The translations under genes and the position numbers were made by a program. Source: an uncultured Oscillospiraceae bacterium (GTDB taxonomy: Bacteria > Bacillota > Clostridia > Oscillospirales > Oscillospiraceae). Taken from it: DNA of 64,000 nucleotides. Of the stretch, positions 25,615 through 34,451 are shown piece after piece. Numbering within the stretch: the stretch's first letter is position 1; every line of letters begins with the position of its first letter. The notes beneath the pieces were generated by a model that saw only the letters and a program-made list of their open reading frames with translations, was not told the DNA's origin and made no database searches. The stretch covers positions 62,001 to 126,000 of the forward strand of contig CAKTTB010000005.1 in the NCBI GenBank assembly GCA_934613505.1, in the 5' to 3' direction.

Positions 25615-27135
25615 ATGCTGCGAAATGCCGCCGAATATCTTGAACGTTCCGCCGCGCGCGTCCCGGACAAGATCGCGTTTTCCGACGCGTCCGGCGCTGT
25701 CAGCTACAGCCGGATGCTTCACGACGCACAGGCGCTCGGCACGGTGCTTGCCGCCGTCCCAGGCTGCTGCAACGCGCCCGTGGCCGTCATGATTGGCCGC
25801 ACGGTAAAGAGCCTGATCGCCATGCAGGGCGTTCTGCAGAGCGGCAACTACTATGTCCCGCTCGACGAGCAGATGCCCGAGGTGCGCATGCGCCGCATCC
25901 TCGATCAGGTCCACGCACGTGCCATCGTCTGCACCGAGCAAAGCCGCGCGGCCGCGGAAAAGCTGGCCGACTGCGCGCCGCTCATCTTGCTGGACGAGGC
26001 CCTCACGCATGCGCCGGATCCCGCGCTTCTGCACACCCGCCGCGAAGAGATATTGGACATTGACCCTGTCTATGTCCTCTTCACCTCCGGCTCCACCGGC
26101 GCGCCAAAGGGCATCGTCATCTCCCACCGCGCCATTCTGGACTTTACCGCGTGGATGACCGACTTCTGCGGCTATACCGAGCATGAGATCTTCGGCAATC
26201 AGGCGCCGTTCTACTTCGATCTTTCCGGCAAGGATGTGTACCAGACGCTCTCGCTCGGCGCGAGCTGCCATATCTTTGAGAAGAAATATTTCACCTTCCC
26301 CATGCTCCTGCTCAAGGCCATGGAGGAGCAGGGCGTCACCGCGATCAACTGGGCGACAAGCGCGTTCCATCTGGTCGCGGCGTCCGGCGCACTGACAAAA
26401 TATGCGCCCACGCACCTGAAAAAGGCCGCCCTCGGCGGCGAAGCGCTGCAGGCGCGGTACGTGAACCTGTGGAAGGCTGCCGTCCCCGGCCTGCAGGTCG
26501 TCAACATGTACGGCCCGACGGAGACGACCATCGACTGCGCCGCCATGCACCTGACGCGCGAATACCGCGACGACGAGGCGATCCCCATCGGCAGAGCCTG
26601 CCGCAACAAACAGATCCTTCTCCTGAAGGACGATCTGACCCCGGCTGTGCCGGGAGAATCGGGCGAAATCTGCGTGCGCGGCTCCGGGCTGGCCGCGGGC
26701 TACTTTGCAGACCCCGCCAAGACCGACGCCGCCTTTATCCAGAACCCGCTCTGCCCTGATTTCCGGGACATTCTCTACCGCACAGGCGACATGGCCGTGC
26801 AGAAGGAGGACGGATACCTCTATTTCCTTGCCCGGCGCGACGGCCAGATCAAGCACATGGGTTACCGCATCGAGCTTGGCGAAATTGAGGTCGCCCTGCA
26901 CAGTGTCGCCGGGATGCAGGCGGCCGCCTGCCTCTATGACGGCGCGCGCGACCGCATTCTCTGCGTCTACGCTGGCGAGCCGGAGGCGGACGTGCTGGCA
27001 AAGACACTTCGGACGCTCCTGCCCAAGTATATGCTGCCGAACCTCTATGAAAAGCTTGAAAGCCTTCCCTACAACGCCAACGGCAAGATCGACCGCGTTG
27101 CGCTGAAGGAGCGGTTTTTGCATGCAGAGGGCTGA
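25615..27135 (+). CDS. Amino acid-activating (adenylation) enzyme, DltA-like
   Basis: A 506-residue stand-alone adenylation domain that would activate an amino or other acid with ATP and load it on the carrier protein encoded two genes later. Core motifs are intact: LFTSGSTGAPKG (about 155-166), NMYGPTETTID, the YRTGD aspartate, and the C-terminal lysine in NANGKIDR. NQAPFYFDLSGKDVYQTL matches the DltA pattern NQAPFSFDLS. However, the DltA pocket segment that carries a cysteine in D-alanine ligases reads SAFHLVAASGAL here, so the substrate may not be D-alanine. ATG 25615 follows AAGGAG. Confidence 0.87.
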   Translation: MLRNAAEYLERSAARVPDKIAFSDASGAVSYSRMLHDAQALGTVLAAVPGCCNAPVAVMIGRTVKSLIAMQGVLQSGNYYVPLDEQMPEVRMRRILDQVHARAIVCTEQSRAAAEKLADCAPLILLDEALTHAPDPALLHTRREEILDIDPVYVLFTSGSTGAPKGIVISHRAILDFTAWMTDFCGYTEHEIFGNQAPFYFDLSGKDVYQTLSLGASCHIFEKKYFTFPMLLLKAMEEQGVTAINWATSAFHLVAASGALTKYAPTHLKKAALGGEALQARYVNLWKAAVPGLQVVNMYGPTETTIDCAAMHLTREYRDDEAIPIGRACRNKQILLLKDDLTPAVPGESGEICVRGSGLAAGYFADPAKTDAAFIQNPLCPDFRDILYRTGDMAVQKEDGYLYFLARRDGQIKHMGYRIELGEIEVALHSVAGMQAAACLYDGARDRILCVYAGEPEADVLAKTLRTLLPKYMLPNLYEKLESLPYNANGKIDRVALKERFLHAEG

Positions 27136-27889
27136 GAGCTATGCGGCGCTCGCGCCGCTTCTGTCCGCGCAGCTGCGGCGCGGCGTTGTGACCAACTGCT
27201 TTTTATCCGCGGAGGACTACCAGCGCGAGCTGCCGCGCGGCCTGTATTATGAGGTGCGCGAGGGTTGCCTGCTTCTGCTGCGGCAGCGGTCCGGCCATTT
27301 CATTCTGAACTTTTACCTGCAGCCCGGCGGGACGTTTTTCCTGCCGGACGTGCAAAGACCCATTGTGACGGAACTCAGCTGCCGCGCAAAGGACGCGGAC
27401 GCCATGGCATCTGCGTCAGAGCAGCTGCAGGGGCTTGGCTTTACCGAGTGCTTCCGCCGTCTGCGCCGCACGCGGCCCGCGGTCGAAGCTCTGCATGCAG
27501 ACGAACCGGCAGATGTTCCGTTTGACGCGGTGCAGGCGTTTTTATATGCGCAGTTTGACCCGCTTACGGGCTGCATCCCGCCGGAGGACGCGCTGCGCTC
27601 GGTGACTGCCGCAGGCGAAATGCTCTGCCTGACGGATGAGGGCGGCATCACGGGGCTTCTGCATTACGCGCCCGGACGCGCGGCCTGCGAGCTGCGGCAT
27701 CTGGCTGTGCGGGCAGACTGCCGCGGGCACGGTCTTGCACAGCAGCTGCTCACACACATGACCGCACGCACCGGCGGGCAGAAATGCACCGTCTGGGCGC
27801 GCGTGGGCAACACGCCCGCCGAGCGGTTTTATGAAAAGAATCAATTCCAGCCGGACGGATGGTCATCTGCCGTCCTGCGGCTCGGATGA
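27122..27889 (+). CDS. GNAT-family N-acetyltransferase within the Dlt-like cluster
   Basis: A 255-residue protein. The C-terminal half (about 140-250) is a GNAT domain, with the acetyl-CoA-binding motif A reading LAVRADCRGHGLAQQLLTHM and a final motif B region NTPAERFYEKNQF. The N-terminal 120 residues are not recognised and may be a degenerate second GNAT domain. The start overlaps the adenylation gene by 14 bases, so it belongs to the cluster. Canonical dlt operons have no such enzyme. It could acetylate or otherwise acylate the activated residue or the polymer. Confidence 0.8.
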   Translation: MQRAESYAALAPLLSAQLRRGVVTNCFLSAEDYQRELPRGLYYEVREGCLLLLRQRSGHFILNFYLQPGGTFFLPDVQRPIVTELSCRAKDADAMASASEQLQGLGFTECFRRLRRTRPAVEALHADEPADVPFDAVQAFLYAQFDPLTGCIPPEDALRSVTAAGEMLCLTDEGGITGLLHYAPGRAACELRHLAVRADCRGHGLAQQLLTHMTARTGGQKCTVWARVGNTPAERFYEKNQFQPDGWSSAVLRLG

Positions 27890-27904
27890 AAGGAAGTTTG
27901 AACC

Positions 27905-28132
27905 ATGAGAAAACAGATCATTGAGATTTTGAGCGAGATTTGCCCGGGCGTCGATTTTGAGACGGAGACCGCCCTCATTGACGACGGTCTGATCGACTCG
28001 CTCGACATCGTCGCCGTCGTGACCGAGCTGATGGAGGCCTTTGACGTGGAGCTTGGCGTCGACGATCTGACGCCGGAGAACTTCAACAGCGTCGAAGCGA
28101 TTGAAGATCTCATCGAGCGCAAGCAGAGCTGA
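27905..28132 (+). CDS. Acyl/aminoacyl carrier protein, DltC-like
   Basis: A 75-residue four-helix carrier protein. The phosphopantetheine attachment site is Ser32 in LIDSLDIVAV. The acidic composition and the sequence ALIDDGLIDSLDIV fit DltC and related stand-alone carriers rather than fatty-acid ACP, which has GADSLD. It receives the substrate from the adenylation enzyme and delivers it to the membrane acyltransferase encoded next. AAAGGAAG precedes the start; two bases separate its stop from the next ATG. Confidence 0.88.
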   Translation: MRKQIIEILSEICPGVDFETETALIDDGLIDSLDIVAVVTELMEAFDVELGVDDLTPENFNSVEAIEDLIERKQS

Positions 28133-28133
28133 G

Positions 28134-29678
28134 ATGTCGTTTGCCTCCCTGTCCTTCGTCGCGCTGGTCGCGCTGAGCGTCGTTCTCTATTATCTCGTCC
28201 CGAAGCGCGGGCAGTGGGTCATCCTGCTGCTGGCGAGCATGGTGTTTTACCTGTCCGGCGGAGTCAAAAGCGCGGCGTGGCTCGTGCTGATCGCCGGCCT
28301 TACGTGGCTGACCGGTCTGCTGCTCGCCCGCCAGAATGCTCGGATTGCGCCGGATAAGGACGCGAAGGCGGCCGTGCGCCGCGCGAAAAAGCGCATCTGC
28401 GCCGTCTGCGCCGTTTTGTGCTTCGGCCTTCTATACCTCATGAAGTACTGGAACTTCACCGTTTCCGCACTTCCGTCCGCCATCGGGGACACGCTTCCCC
28501 GGTGGGATTTTGTCGTGCCGCTGGGCCTGTCCTATTTTATTTTTCAGGCCGTCGGCTATGTCATCGACGTTTACCGCGGAAAGACGCAGGCACAGCGGAA
28601 CCCGCTCAAATACGGCCTGTTCGTCTCCTTCTTCCCGCAGATGGTGCAGGGACCGATCAGCCGCTATGACCAGCTCGCGCCGCAGCTGACGGCCGAGCGG
28701 ACGCTCGACTGGCGCGATCTCAAGTTCGGCATCCAGCTTTGCCTGTGGGGCTACTTCAAAAAGCTCGTCATCGCCGACCGGGCGGCCGTGCTGGTCAATG
28801 CCGTCATTAAAGACAACTGCCCGTATGGCGGTGCGGTCATCGCGAGCGGCATTCTGTTCTACTGCATCCAGCTCTACTGCGATTTTTCCGGCGGCATCGA
28901 CATTACCCGCGGCGTGGCGCGCCTGTTCGGCATCGACATGACGGAGAATTTCCGCCGCCCGATCTTCGCGACCTCCCTCACGGACTACTGGCGGCGTTGG
29001 CACATCACGCTTGGCGCGTGGATGCGGGACTATGTGTTCTATCCCATTTCGCTCTCCAAGGCGTTCGGCCGGCTGTCCCGCTGGGCGCGGACGCACGTCG
29101 GCGGCACAGCCGGCAAGATCTTTGCCACGTCGCTGGCCACGTTCATCGTGTATTTTATCATCGGCATCTGGCACGGGGCAAACTTCCGCTATATCGCCTT
29201 CGGTCTGTGGAACGGCGTACTCATTACGGCGTCACTGCTTCTGGAGCGGAGATTCCTGCAGTGGAAGACTGCGCTGCACATCAATGATAAGTCCGTCGGC
29301 TGGCGCGTGTTCATGACGCTGCGGACGGCGCTTCTGGTGTTCATCGGCCGGTATTTTACGCGCGCACCGCGCCTGCGGAGTGTGTTTACGCTGTTGAAGA
29401 CCACCGTCCTGCACCCGCAGCCGTCGCAGCTGCTGGACGGGACGCTTCTGTCCCTCGGGCTTGCGAAGACGGATTTTCTCGTCATCGCGCTGGGTCTGGC
29501 TGTCCTTCTGGCGCTCGAGTGCATGCAGGAGCGCGGCGTGCAGATCCGCGCGGGGCTGGAAAAAAAGTCCGGCTTTGTGCAGTGGGCAGCCATGACGGCG
29601 CTGCTGCTGGCGGTGTTCCTGCTCGGGGTGTTCCGCGCAGGCTATATCCCGTCCGGGTTTATCTACACGCAGTTCTAA
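28134..29678 (+). CDS. MBOAT-family membrane O-acyltransferase, DltB-like
   Basis: A 514-residue multi-pass membrane protein. The start at 28134 is one base beyond the carrier stop. Conserved MBOAT sequence includes PLGLSYFIFQAVGYVIDVYRG, FPQMVQGPISRY, the membrane-interior LTDYWRRWHITLGAWMRDYVFYP and the catalytic histidine in IGIWHGANF (near residue 347). In the Dlt system this type of protein moves D-alanine from carrier protein across the membrane. The alginate/cellulose O-acetyltransferase AlgI group is the closest alternative. Confidence 0.9.
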   Translation: MSFASLSFVALVALSVVLYYLVPKRGQWVILLLASMVFYLSGGVKSAAWLVLIAGLTWLTGLLLARQNARIAPDKDAKAAVRRAKKRICAVCAVLCFGLLYLMKYWNFTVSALPSAIGDTLPRWDFVVPLGLSYFIFQAVGYVIDVYRGKTQAQRNPLKYGLFVSFFPQMVQGPISRYDQLAPQLTAERTLDWRDLKFGIQLCLWGYFKKLVIADRAAVLVNAVIKDNCPYGGAVIASGILFYCIQLYCDFSGGIDITRGVARLFGIDMTENFRRPIFATSLTDYWRRWHITLGAWMRDYVFYPISLSKAFGRLSRWARTHVGGTAGKIFATSLATFIVYFIIGIWHGANFRYIAFGLWNGVLITASLLLERRFLQWKTALHINDKSVGWRVFMTLRTALLVFIGRYFTRAPRLRSVFTLLKTTVLHPQPSQLLDGTLLSLGLAKTDFLVIALGLAVLLALECMQERGVQIRAGLEKKSGFVQWAAMTALLLAVFLLGVFRAGYIPSGFIYTQF

Positions 29679-29690
29679 GGCGGTGATGCA

Positions 29691-31526
29691 ATGAGTTCTA
29701 AAAAATGGGTACTGGTCTTTCTTGTGACCGTTTTCGTGCTGGCGGCGCTGCTCGCCGGACTGAACCTTGCCGCCGACCCGTTCGGCGCGTTCGGGGACAA
29801 GCTGCTTGGCTGGTTCTCCTATGACGAGACGAATAACCCCCGTGTGGCAAAGTTCACGTATCTCGAACAGCACCATGAGGACTATGATTCTTACATCCTC
29901 GGCTGCTCGTCGACCAGCTCGTTCTCGGTGGACGGATTCAACGAGCTGTATGACGCGAGCTTCTATAATCTCATCATGTACGGCGCGGACATGCGTGACT
30001 GCGAAAAGATCACGCAGTATCTGCTTGAAAACTATACGGTCAAAAACCTCGTCCTGAACGTCTATCTGGACAACGGTCTGGAATACGACGAGGAATCCGA
30101 CCGGCTGACCAAGAACCTCCACTATAAGGAAGACCCGGACACCTCCGCCCTGTCCTATTACACGCGCTATCTCTTCGCCGACCCGCGCTATGCCCTCGCC
30201 AAGCTGAAGGCCCTGCGCACCGACACCATCCTGCCGCAGACCTTCGACGTCTTTGACGAGCAGACCGGCTGCTATGACAAGCGCGTGCGTGACGCGGAGC
30301 CGATCGGAAGTGAGGAAGCTTATCTTCAATCCTATCCGGTCTTTACCGATTACCCGCGCCAGTCCCTGTCCCTGCCGCACACCGAAGACTGCATGCGAAG
30401 CGTCGCGGCGATCCGGGACATGTGTGAGGCCGCAGGTGTCAATCTCGTCGTCGTGGCCGGGCCGGTCTATGCCGAGTATCTGAAAAACTATCAGACGGAG
30501 GATATCGCGCAGTTTTATCAGTCTCTGGCCGCTGTCACGCCGTTCTGGGATTTTTCCTCCAGCAGCGTCAGCTGTGAGCCGCGCTATTTCTACGACGGCA
30601 CGCACTTCCGCAATAACGTCGGGGAAATGATGTGTGCGAGGATCGCCGGGCGGACGGATCTTTGGATGCCGGATGATTTCGGCACGTATGTGACCACCGA
30701 TACCCCCGCGAGCTACTTTACAGACGTCCTGCAGCCGTCCGCGCTGCCGGCTTCGGAGATCAGCGCGCAGGTGCCGATCCTCATGTACCACCACCTGTCC
30801 GAGGACGTGGCAAACAGCGAAATGGTCTCGCCGGAGCAATTTGAAGCGCAGATCCGCGCGCTCAGCGAGGCGGGCTATACCGGCGTCTCGTTCGACGAGC
30901 TGCAAGGTTACGTCCTGCGCGGCGAGCCGCTGCCGGAAAAGCCGGTCGTCATCACCTTTGACGACGGATATCTGAGTAATTACACCCTTGCCTACCCGAT
31001 CCTGCAGAAATATAACATGAAAGCGACCATTTTTGCGATCGGCGTCTCGTTCGGCAAGGATCATTACAAGGACACGGACTACGCCATGACGCCGCACTTC
31101 GGCGCGGCGGAAGCGCAGGAGATGACCGATTCCGGTCTCATCTCCATCCAGAGCCACACGTACGACATGCACCAGTGGCCGCCGTATGAGGACGGCTCCG
31201 CCGCCGTGCGCGAGAATATCCTCCCGCTCGCGGGTGAATCGGAAGAAGCGTATGTGCAGGCGCTGACCGAGGACTTTACAAAGAGCCGCGCGCAGCTGGA
31301 GGACGCGACGGGGCAGCCGGTCGACGTGCTGGCCTATCCCGCCGGGCAGTATTCCACGCTCGCGCAGGTGACGCTGCAGGAGCTTGACGTCCATGTGACG
31401 CTCTCGACCAATCCGGGCGTCAACACCGTCGTCAAGGGCCTGCCGCAGACGCTCTATGCCATGCTGCGCTTCGGTATCACCGACGATATTACCCCCGCAG
31501 CCCTGCTGGCGCTGATCGGCGCATAA
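29691..31526 (+). CDS. DltD/SGNH-like domain fused to a NodB-type polysaccharide deacetylase
   Basis: A 611-residue protein with an N-terminal membrane anchor (about 6-27) and the rest outside the cell. Residues about 30-340 form an SGNH/DltD-like region: nucleophile candidate Ser73 or Ser74 in LGCSSTSSF and an Asp302-x-x-His305 pair in DGTHFRN. Residues about 365-600 are a polysaccharide deacetylase with metal-binding Asp424-Asp425 in TFDDGY, the histidine motif SHTYDMH and late motif LAYPAGQ. Canonical DltD has no deacetylase domain. The fusion suggests that removal of N- or O-acetyl groups and new acylation are done on the same polymer. A strong terminator follows. Confidence 0.85.
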   Translation: MSSKKWVLVFLVTVFVLAALLAGLNLAADPFGAFGDKLLGWFSYDETNNPRVAKFTYLEQHHEDYDSYILGCSSTSSFSVDGFNELYDASFYNLIMYGADMRDCEKITQYLLENYTVKNLVLNVYLDNGLEYDEESDRLTKNLHYKEDPDTSALSYYTRYLFADPRYALAKLKALRTDTILPQTFDVFDEQTGCYDKRVRDAEPIGSEEAYLQSYPVFTDYPRQSLSLPHTEDCMRSVAAIRDMCEAAGVNLVVVAGPVYAEYLKNYQTEDIAQFYQSLAAVTPFWDFSSSSVSCEPRYFYDGTHFRNNVGEMMCARIAGRTDLWMPDDFGTYVTTDTPASYFTDVLQPSALPASEISAQVPILMYHHLSEDVANSEMVSPEQFEAQIRALSEAGYTGVSFDELQGYVLRGEPLPEKPVVITFDDGYLSNYTLAYPILQKYNMKATIFAIGVSFGKDHYKDTDYAMTPHFGAAEAQEMTDSGLISIQSHTYDMHQWPPYEDGSAAVRENILPLAGESEEAYVQALTEDFTKSRAQLEDATGQPVDVLAYPAGQYSTLAQVTLQELDVHVTLSTNPGVNTVVKGLPQTLYAMLRFGITDDITPAALLALIGA

Positions 31527-31537
31527 TTCAGCTTATA

Positions 31538-31576
31538 AAAAAGGTCCGGAAGCACAGTGTGCTTCCGGACCTTTTT
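31538..31576. terminator. Bidirectional terminator between the Dlt-like cluster and the fumarate reductase operon
   Basis: Perfect 18-bp stem (31538-31555 with 31559-31576), three-base loop, A-run and T-run ends. Serves both convergent units. Confidence 0.95.
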
Positions 31577-31579
31577 GAC

Positions 31580-32791
31580 TTAGAACAGCCGCACAAGCAG
31601 CTGGGAGACGAGTACCACCGCGATGAGCGCGATGGGATACGTCGCCGCGTAGGCAGAGGCCACGTTGCTGGTCCCCGCCACATGGATGAGCGTACCGAGC
31701 GCCGGGGTCGAGGTCATGCCGCCGGTGATGGAGCCGAGGATGTTCAGAAGGTTCATCTTCAAAACATGCTTGGCGGTGAGATAGCCCACTACCATCGGCA
31801 GGAGCGTCATGAAGATGCCGTAGACAAAGTAGATCGGCTTGAAGTAGCGCACAAAACTCATGCCGCCTGAGACGCCGGCTCCGATGAGGAAGACCATCAG
31901 TCCCAGTTCCCGGAAGGTCTCAAGCACCTTTTTGCTGGGCATGAGATCCGCCCGGCCGATGTGGCCGAAATGGCCAAACACCAGCGACACCAGAAGCGCG
32001 CCGCCCGTCGTGGTCAGCGAGAAGAAGTTGAAGAACTTCACCGAACCGAGCAGAATGCCCAGTACCGCCGCCACAGCGAAAGGCGTAAAGCCAAAATCGT
32101 CAAATTCCAGCAGCTTTCCCTTGTATTTGGGCGCGTCGCCGGTCTCTACATGGGTGATCTTCCGGCGTTCCTCATCCAGATCCGCGTGGACGACACGCGG
32201 CATCAGCTGCACGAACAGCACAACGCCGATGACGCCGAACAGATACGCAATGCCGTAGCCGACCGTGACCGCGTCCTGATACTGCGCCGCGACTGCTTCT
32301 TTCGTCGCCGAGAAGGCCGGCGTGGAGGTCAGGCTGCCCGCAAGCAGGCCGGAGATCATGGCAGTCAGCTGGCCAGGGTCATAGCCTGGCTGGCCGCTCT
32401 CGATCGTACGACCGATGAGCAGGCACAGGATCGCGGTCAGACCGCCGGAGAGGATGATCATCAAGCCCAGCAGCACGTAGGACTTAAAATTGTGCTTCAT
32501 GTTCTTGAAGAAGTTCGGCCCGGCAATGAAGCCGACCGAGGTCACAAAGAACACAAGGCCCAGATTTTCAACGATCTTCAGCGCCTGCGAGGCATAATTG
32601 ATCTCCTCGATCACGAATCTTGAATTGAAGTGCGTGCCGAAAAACGCACCGTAGATCAGTGCGATGACGAACACGCCTGCCGTGCCCAGGCTGATCTCCT
32701 TGATGGTGATCCGCCCGAGCAGATACCCGACTGCCGCAATTCCAAAGACAGAAAGCATCAGGAAGCTTGCGGCATTGATTGCTACGCTCAT
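31580..32791 (-). CDS. Aspartate-alanine exchanger (AAEx/YidE) family permease, probable dicarboxylate/succinate exporter
   Basis: A 403-residue permease with about ten helices and the duplicated AAEx-family signature: LLAGSLTSTPAF in the first half and ITGGMTSTPALGTL in the second. The central TrkA-C regulatory domains found in many YidE proteins are missing or reduced. Family members include AspT (aspartate/alanine exchange) and SucE (succinate export in Corynebacterium). Placed last in an operon that makes succinate, export of succinate or malate, or aspartate/succinate exchange, is the best guess. It lies 35 bases behind frdA. Confidence 0.83.
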   Translation of the reverse strand: MSVAINAASFLMLSVFGIAAVGYLLGRITIKEISLGTAGVFVIALIYGAFFGTHFNSRFVIEEINYASQALKIVENLGLVFFVTSVGFIAGPNFFKNMKHNFKSYVLLGLMIILSGGLTAILCLLIGRTIESGQPGYDPGQLTAMISGLLAGSLTSTPAFSATKEAVAAQYQDAVTVGYGIAYLFGVIGVVLFVQLMPRVVHADLDEERRKITHVETGDAPKYKGKLLEFDDFGFTPFAVAAVLGILLGSVKFFNFFSLTTTGGALLVSLVFGHFGHIGRADLMPSKKVLETFRELGLMVFLIGAGVSGGMSFVRYFKPIYFVYGIFMTLLPMVVGYLTAKHVLKMNLLNILGSITGGMTSTPALGTLIHVAGTSNVASAYAATYPIALIAVVLVSQLLVRLF

Positions 32792-32826
32792 TTCTTTTCT
32801 CCTGTTATTTCAAAGAATTGATTTTC

Positions 32827-34437
32827 TCATTCCGCCGGATGGAGCTTTCTCGCATAATCCGGCAGCAACTGCGGCGAGAGGCGGTCATCCTGCACACCGG
32901 CCTGCTTCTTTTCTTCCTCAAACTGCGCCACATGGCCGAGTGTCAGCGAGCCGACCGTCACGTCCTTCGCCTTCGCAGCGGCATGCTGACCGGCATTGCG
33001 GCCGAAGACGATGACGTCAAGCAGGCTGTTGCCCATCAGGCGGTTGCGCCCGTGGATGCCGCCAACAACCTCACCGGCCGCGAACAGGTTCTCCACATCT
33101 GTCTGGCCGTCCGGCGTGATATGCAGACCGCCGTTCTGATAGTGGAGCGTCGGATAGACGAGGATTGGCTCCTTGCGGATATCGATGCCGTGCTTGGCAA
33201 ACATTCGCATCATGGCCGGAATGCGCTTTTCGATCGTGCCCGCGCCGTTTTTCAGCTCGATCATCGGCGTGTCGAGCCAGACAGCCTGTCCGGCCGGGGT
33301 CTTGACGCCCTTGCCGCGCTCGGTACACTCGCGGATGATGGAGGCCGCGGAGACATCGCGGGTCTCCAGCGGGTTCATGAAGACCTCGCCGTCCACGTTC
33401 ACCAGCATCGCGCCGACCGAGCGGACCTTTTCCGTGACCAGCGCGCCGTAGATCTGCGCGGGATAGGCCGCGCCCGTGGGATGATACTGAAGCGTATCGG
33501 GATACAGGAGTTTCGCGCCCGCACGGTAGCCGAGGACAAGGCCGTCGGCCGTCGCGCCGTAGTGGTTGGAGGTTGGGAAGCCCTGATAGTGGAGCCGCCC
33601 CGCACCGCCGGTGGCGAGGATGACGGTCTTTGCCTTTGCGACCATCAGCTCCTTCGTCTCCATGTTCAGAAGGACGGCGCCGGCGCAATGGCCGTTTTCG
33701 TCCTTGATGAGTTCAATTGCCGAGGTGAAGTCCACGACGGGAATGCCGCGGTTTAGAACTTCATCGCGCAGCGTGCGCATGATCTCCGCGCCGGAATAGT
33801 CCTTGGCCGCGTGCATGCGCTTGCGGGAGGTGCCGCCGCCGTGGGTGGTGATCATGGTGCCGTCCGGCGCCTTGTCAAATTCCACGCCCAGCTCCGACAA
33901 CCACTGGATCGCCTCGGGCGCGTCCATGACGAGCTTGTAGAGAAGATCCTTCTGCGCGGCAAAGTGGCCGCCGCCGTAGGCGTCGAGGAAGTGCTGCGCC
34001 GGGGAATCGTTCGGCTTGTCAGCAGCCTGAATGCCGCCCTCGGCCATCATGGTGTTCGCGTCGCCCATGCGGAGCTTCGTCACGACCATGACCTTTGCAC
34101 CGGCCTTATCGGCCTCGATGGCTGCGGAGCAGCCTGCGCCGCCGCCGCCGATGATGAGAACATCCGTCTCATAATCGGGCTTCGTGAGGTCAAAGCTCTC
34201 GTGCAGAACGCGCGATTCGCCCTCCAGCAGCTCCGCCAGCTCCAGCGGCACCTTCTGCCCCCTGTTGGGGCCGAAGCGCAGCTCGGTAAACTGCTCGGCG
34301 CGGTAGTCCGGATGGAATTTTTTCAGAAGCGCGTCCTTTTCGTCCGCCGTCATGCGGCGGGGATCCAGCTTGATGTTTTCTGCGCGGGCCGCTTCCACCT
34401 TGCGGATGGAGGCCAGCATGTTAGAGTCCTGATACAT
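32827..34437 (-). CDS. frdA: Soluble fumarate reductase flavoprotein subunit
   Basis: A 536-residue FAD enzyme reducing fumarate to succinate. The FAD-binding Rossmann motif IIGGGGAGCSAA starts near residue 95, after an 88-residue N-terminal extension that classical FrdA lacks. Catalytic regions are present: ETRDVSA (arginine), QNGGLHIT with HYQNGG, and GGIHGRNRLMGNSLLD. The covalent-FAD histidine of E. coli FrdA (SHTVAAEGG) is Asn128 here (ANTMMAEGG), so FAD is probably non-covalent. No signal peptide. No membrane-anchor genes follow; instead hdr and flx genes are upstream, so electrons should arrive from soluble proteins. Resembles thiol:fumarate reductase TfrA in this respect. Confidence 0.88.
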   Translation of the reverse strand: MYQDSNMLASIRKVEAARAENIKLDPRRMTADEKDALLKKFHPDYRAEQFTELRFGPNRGQKVPLELAELLEGESRVLHESFDLTKPDYETDVLIIGGGGAGCSAAIEADKAGAKVMVVTKLRMGDANTMMAEGGIQAADKPNDSPAQHFLDAYGGGHFAAQKDLLYKLVMDAPEAIQWLSELGVEFDKAPDGTMITTHGGGTSRKRMHAAKDYSGAEIMRTLRDEVLNRGIPVVDFTSAIELIKDENGHCAGAVLLNMETKELMVAKAKTVILATGGAGRLHYQGFPTSNHYGATADGLVLGYRAGAKLLYPDTLQYHPTGAAYPAQIYGALVTEKVRSVGAMLVNVDGEVFMNPLETRDVSAASIIRECTERGKGVKTPAGQAVWLDTPMIELKNGAGTIEKRIPAMMRMFAKHGIDIRKEPILVYPTLHYQNGGLHITPDGQTDVENLFAAGEVVGGIHGRNRLMGNSLLDVIVFGRNAGQHAAAKAKDVTVGSLTLGHVAQFEEEKKQAGVQDDRLSPQLLPDYARKLHPAE

Positions 34438-34451
34438 GATATGCGTCCTCC

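Noticed and set aside
29232..31394. 720-codon open frame opposite the MBOAT and SGNH-deacetylase genes
   Set aside because: Antisense shadow of two clear genes; no family motif and biased composition.
32827..34437. Annotation as L-aspartate oxidase (NadB), which shares the fold and non-covalent FAD
   Set aside because: Paired with an FrdB-type iron-sulfur subunit and fumarase; no nadA or nadC nearby.
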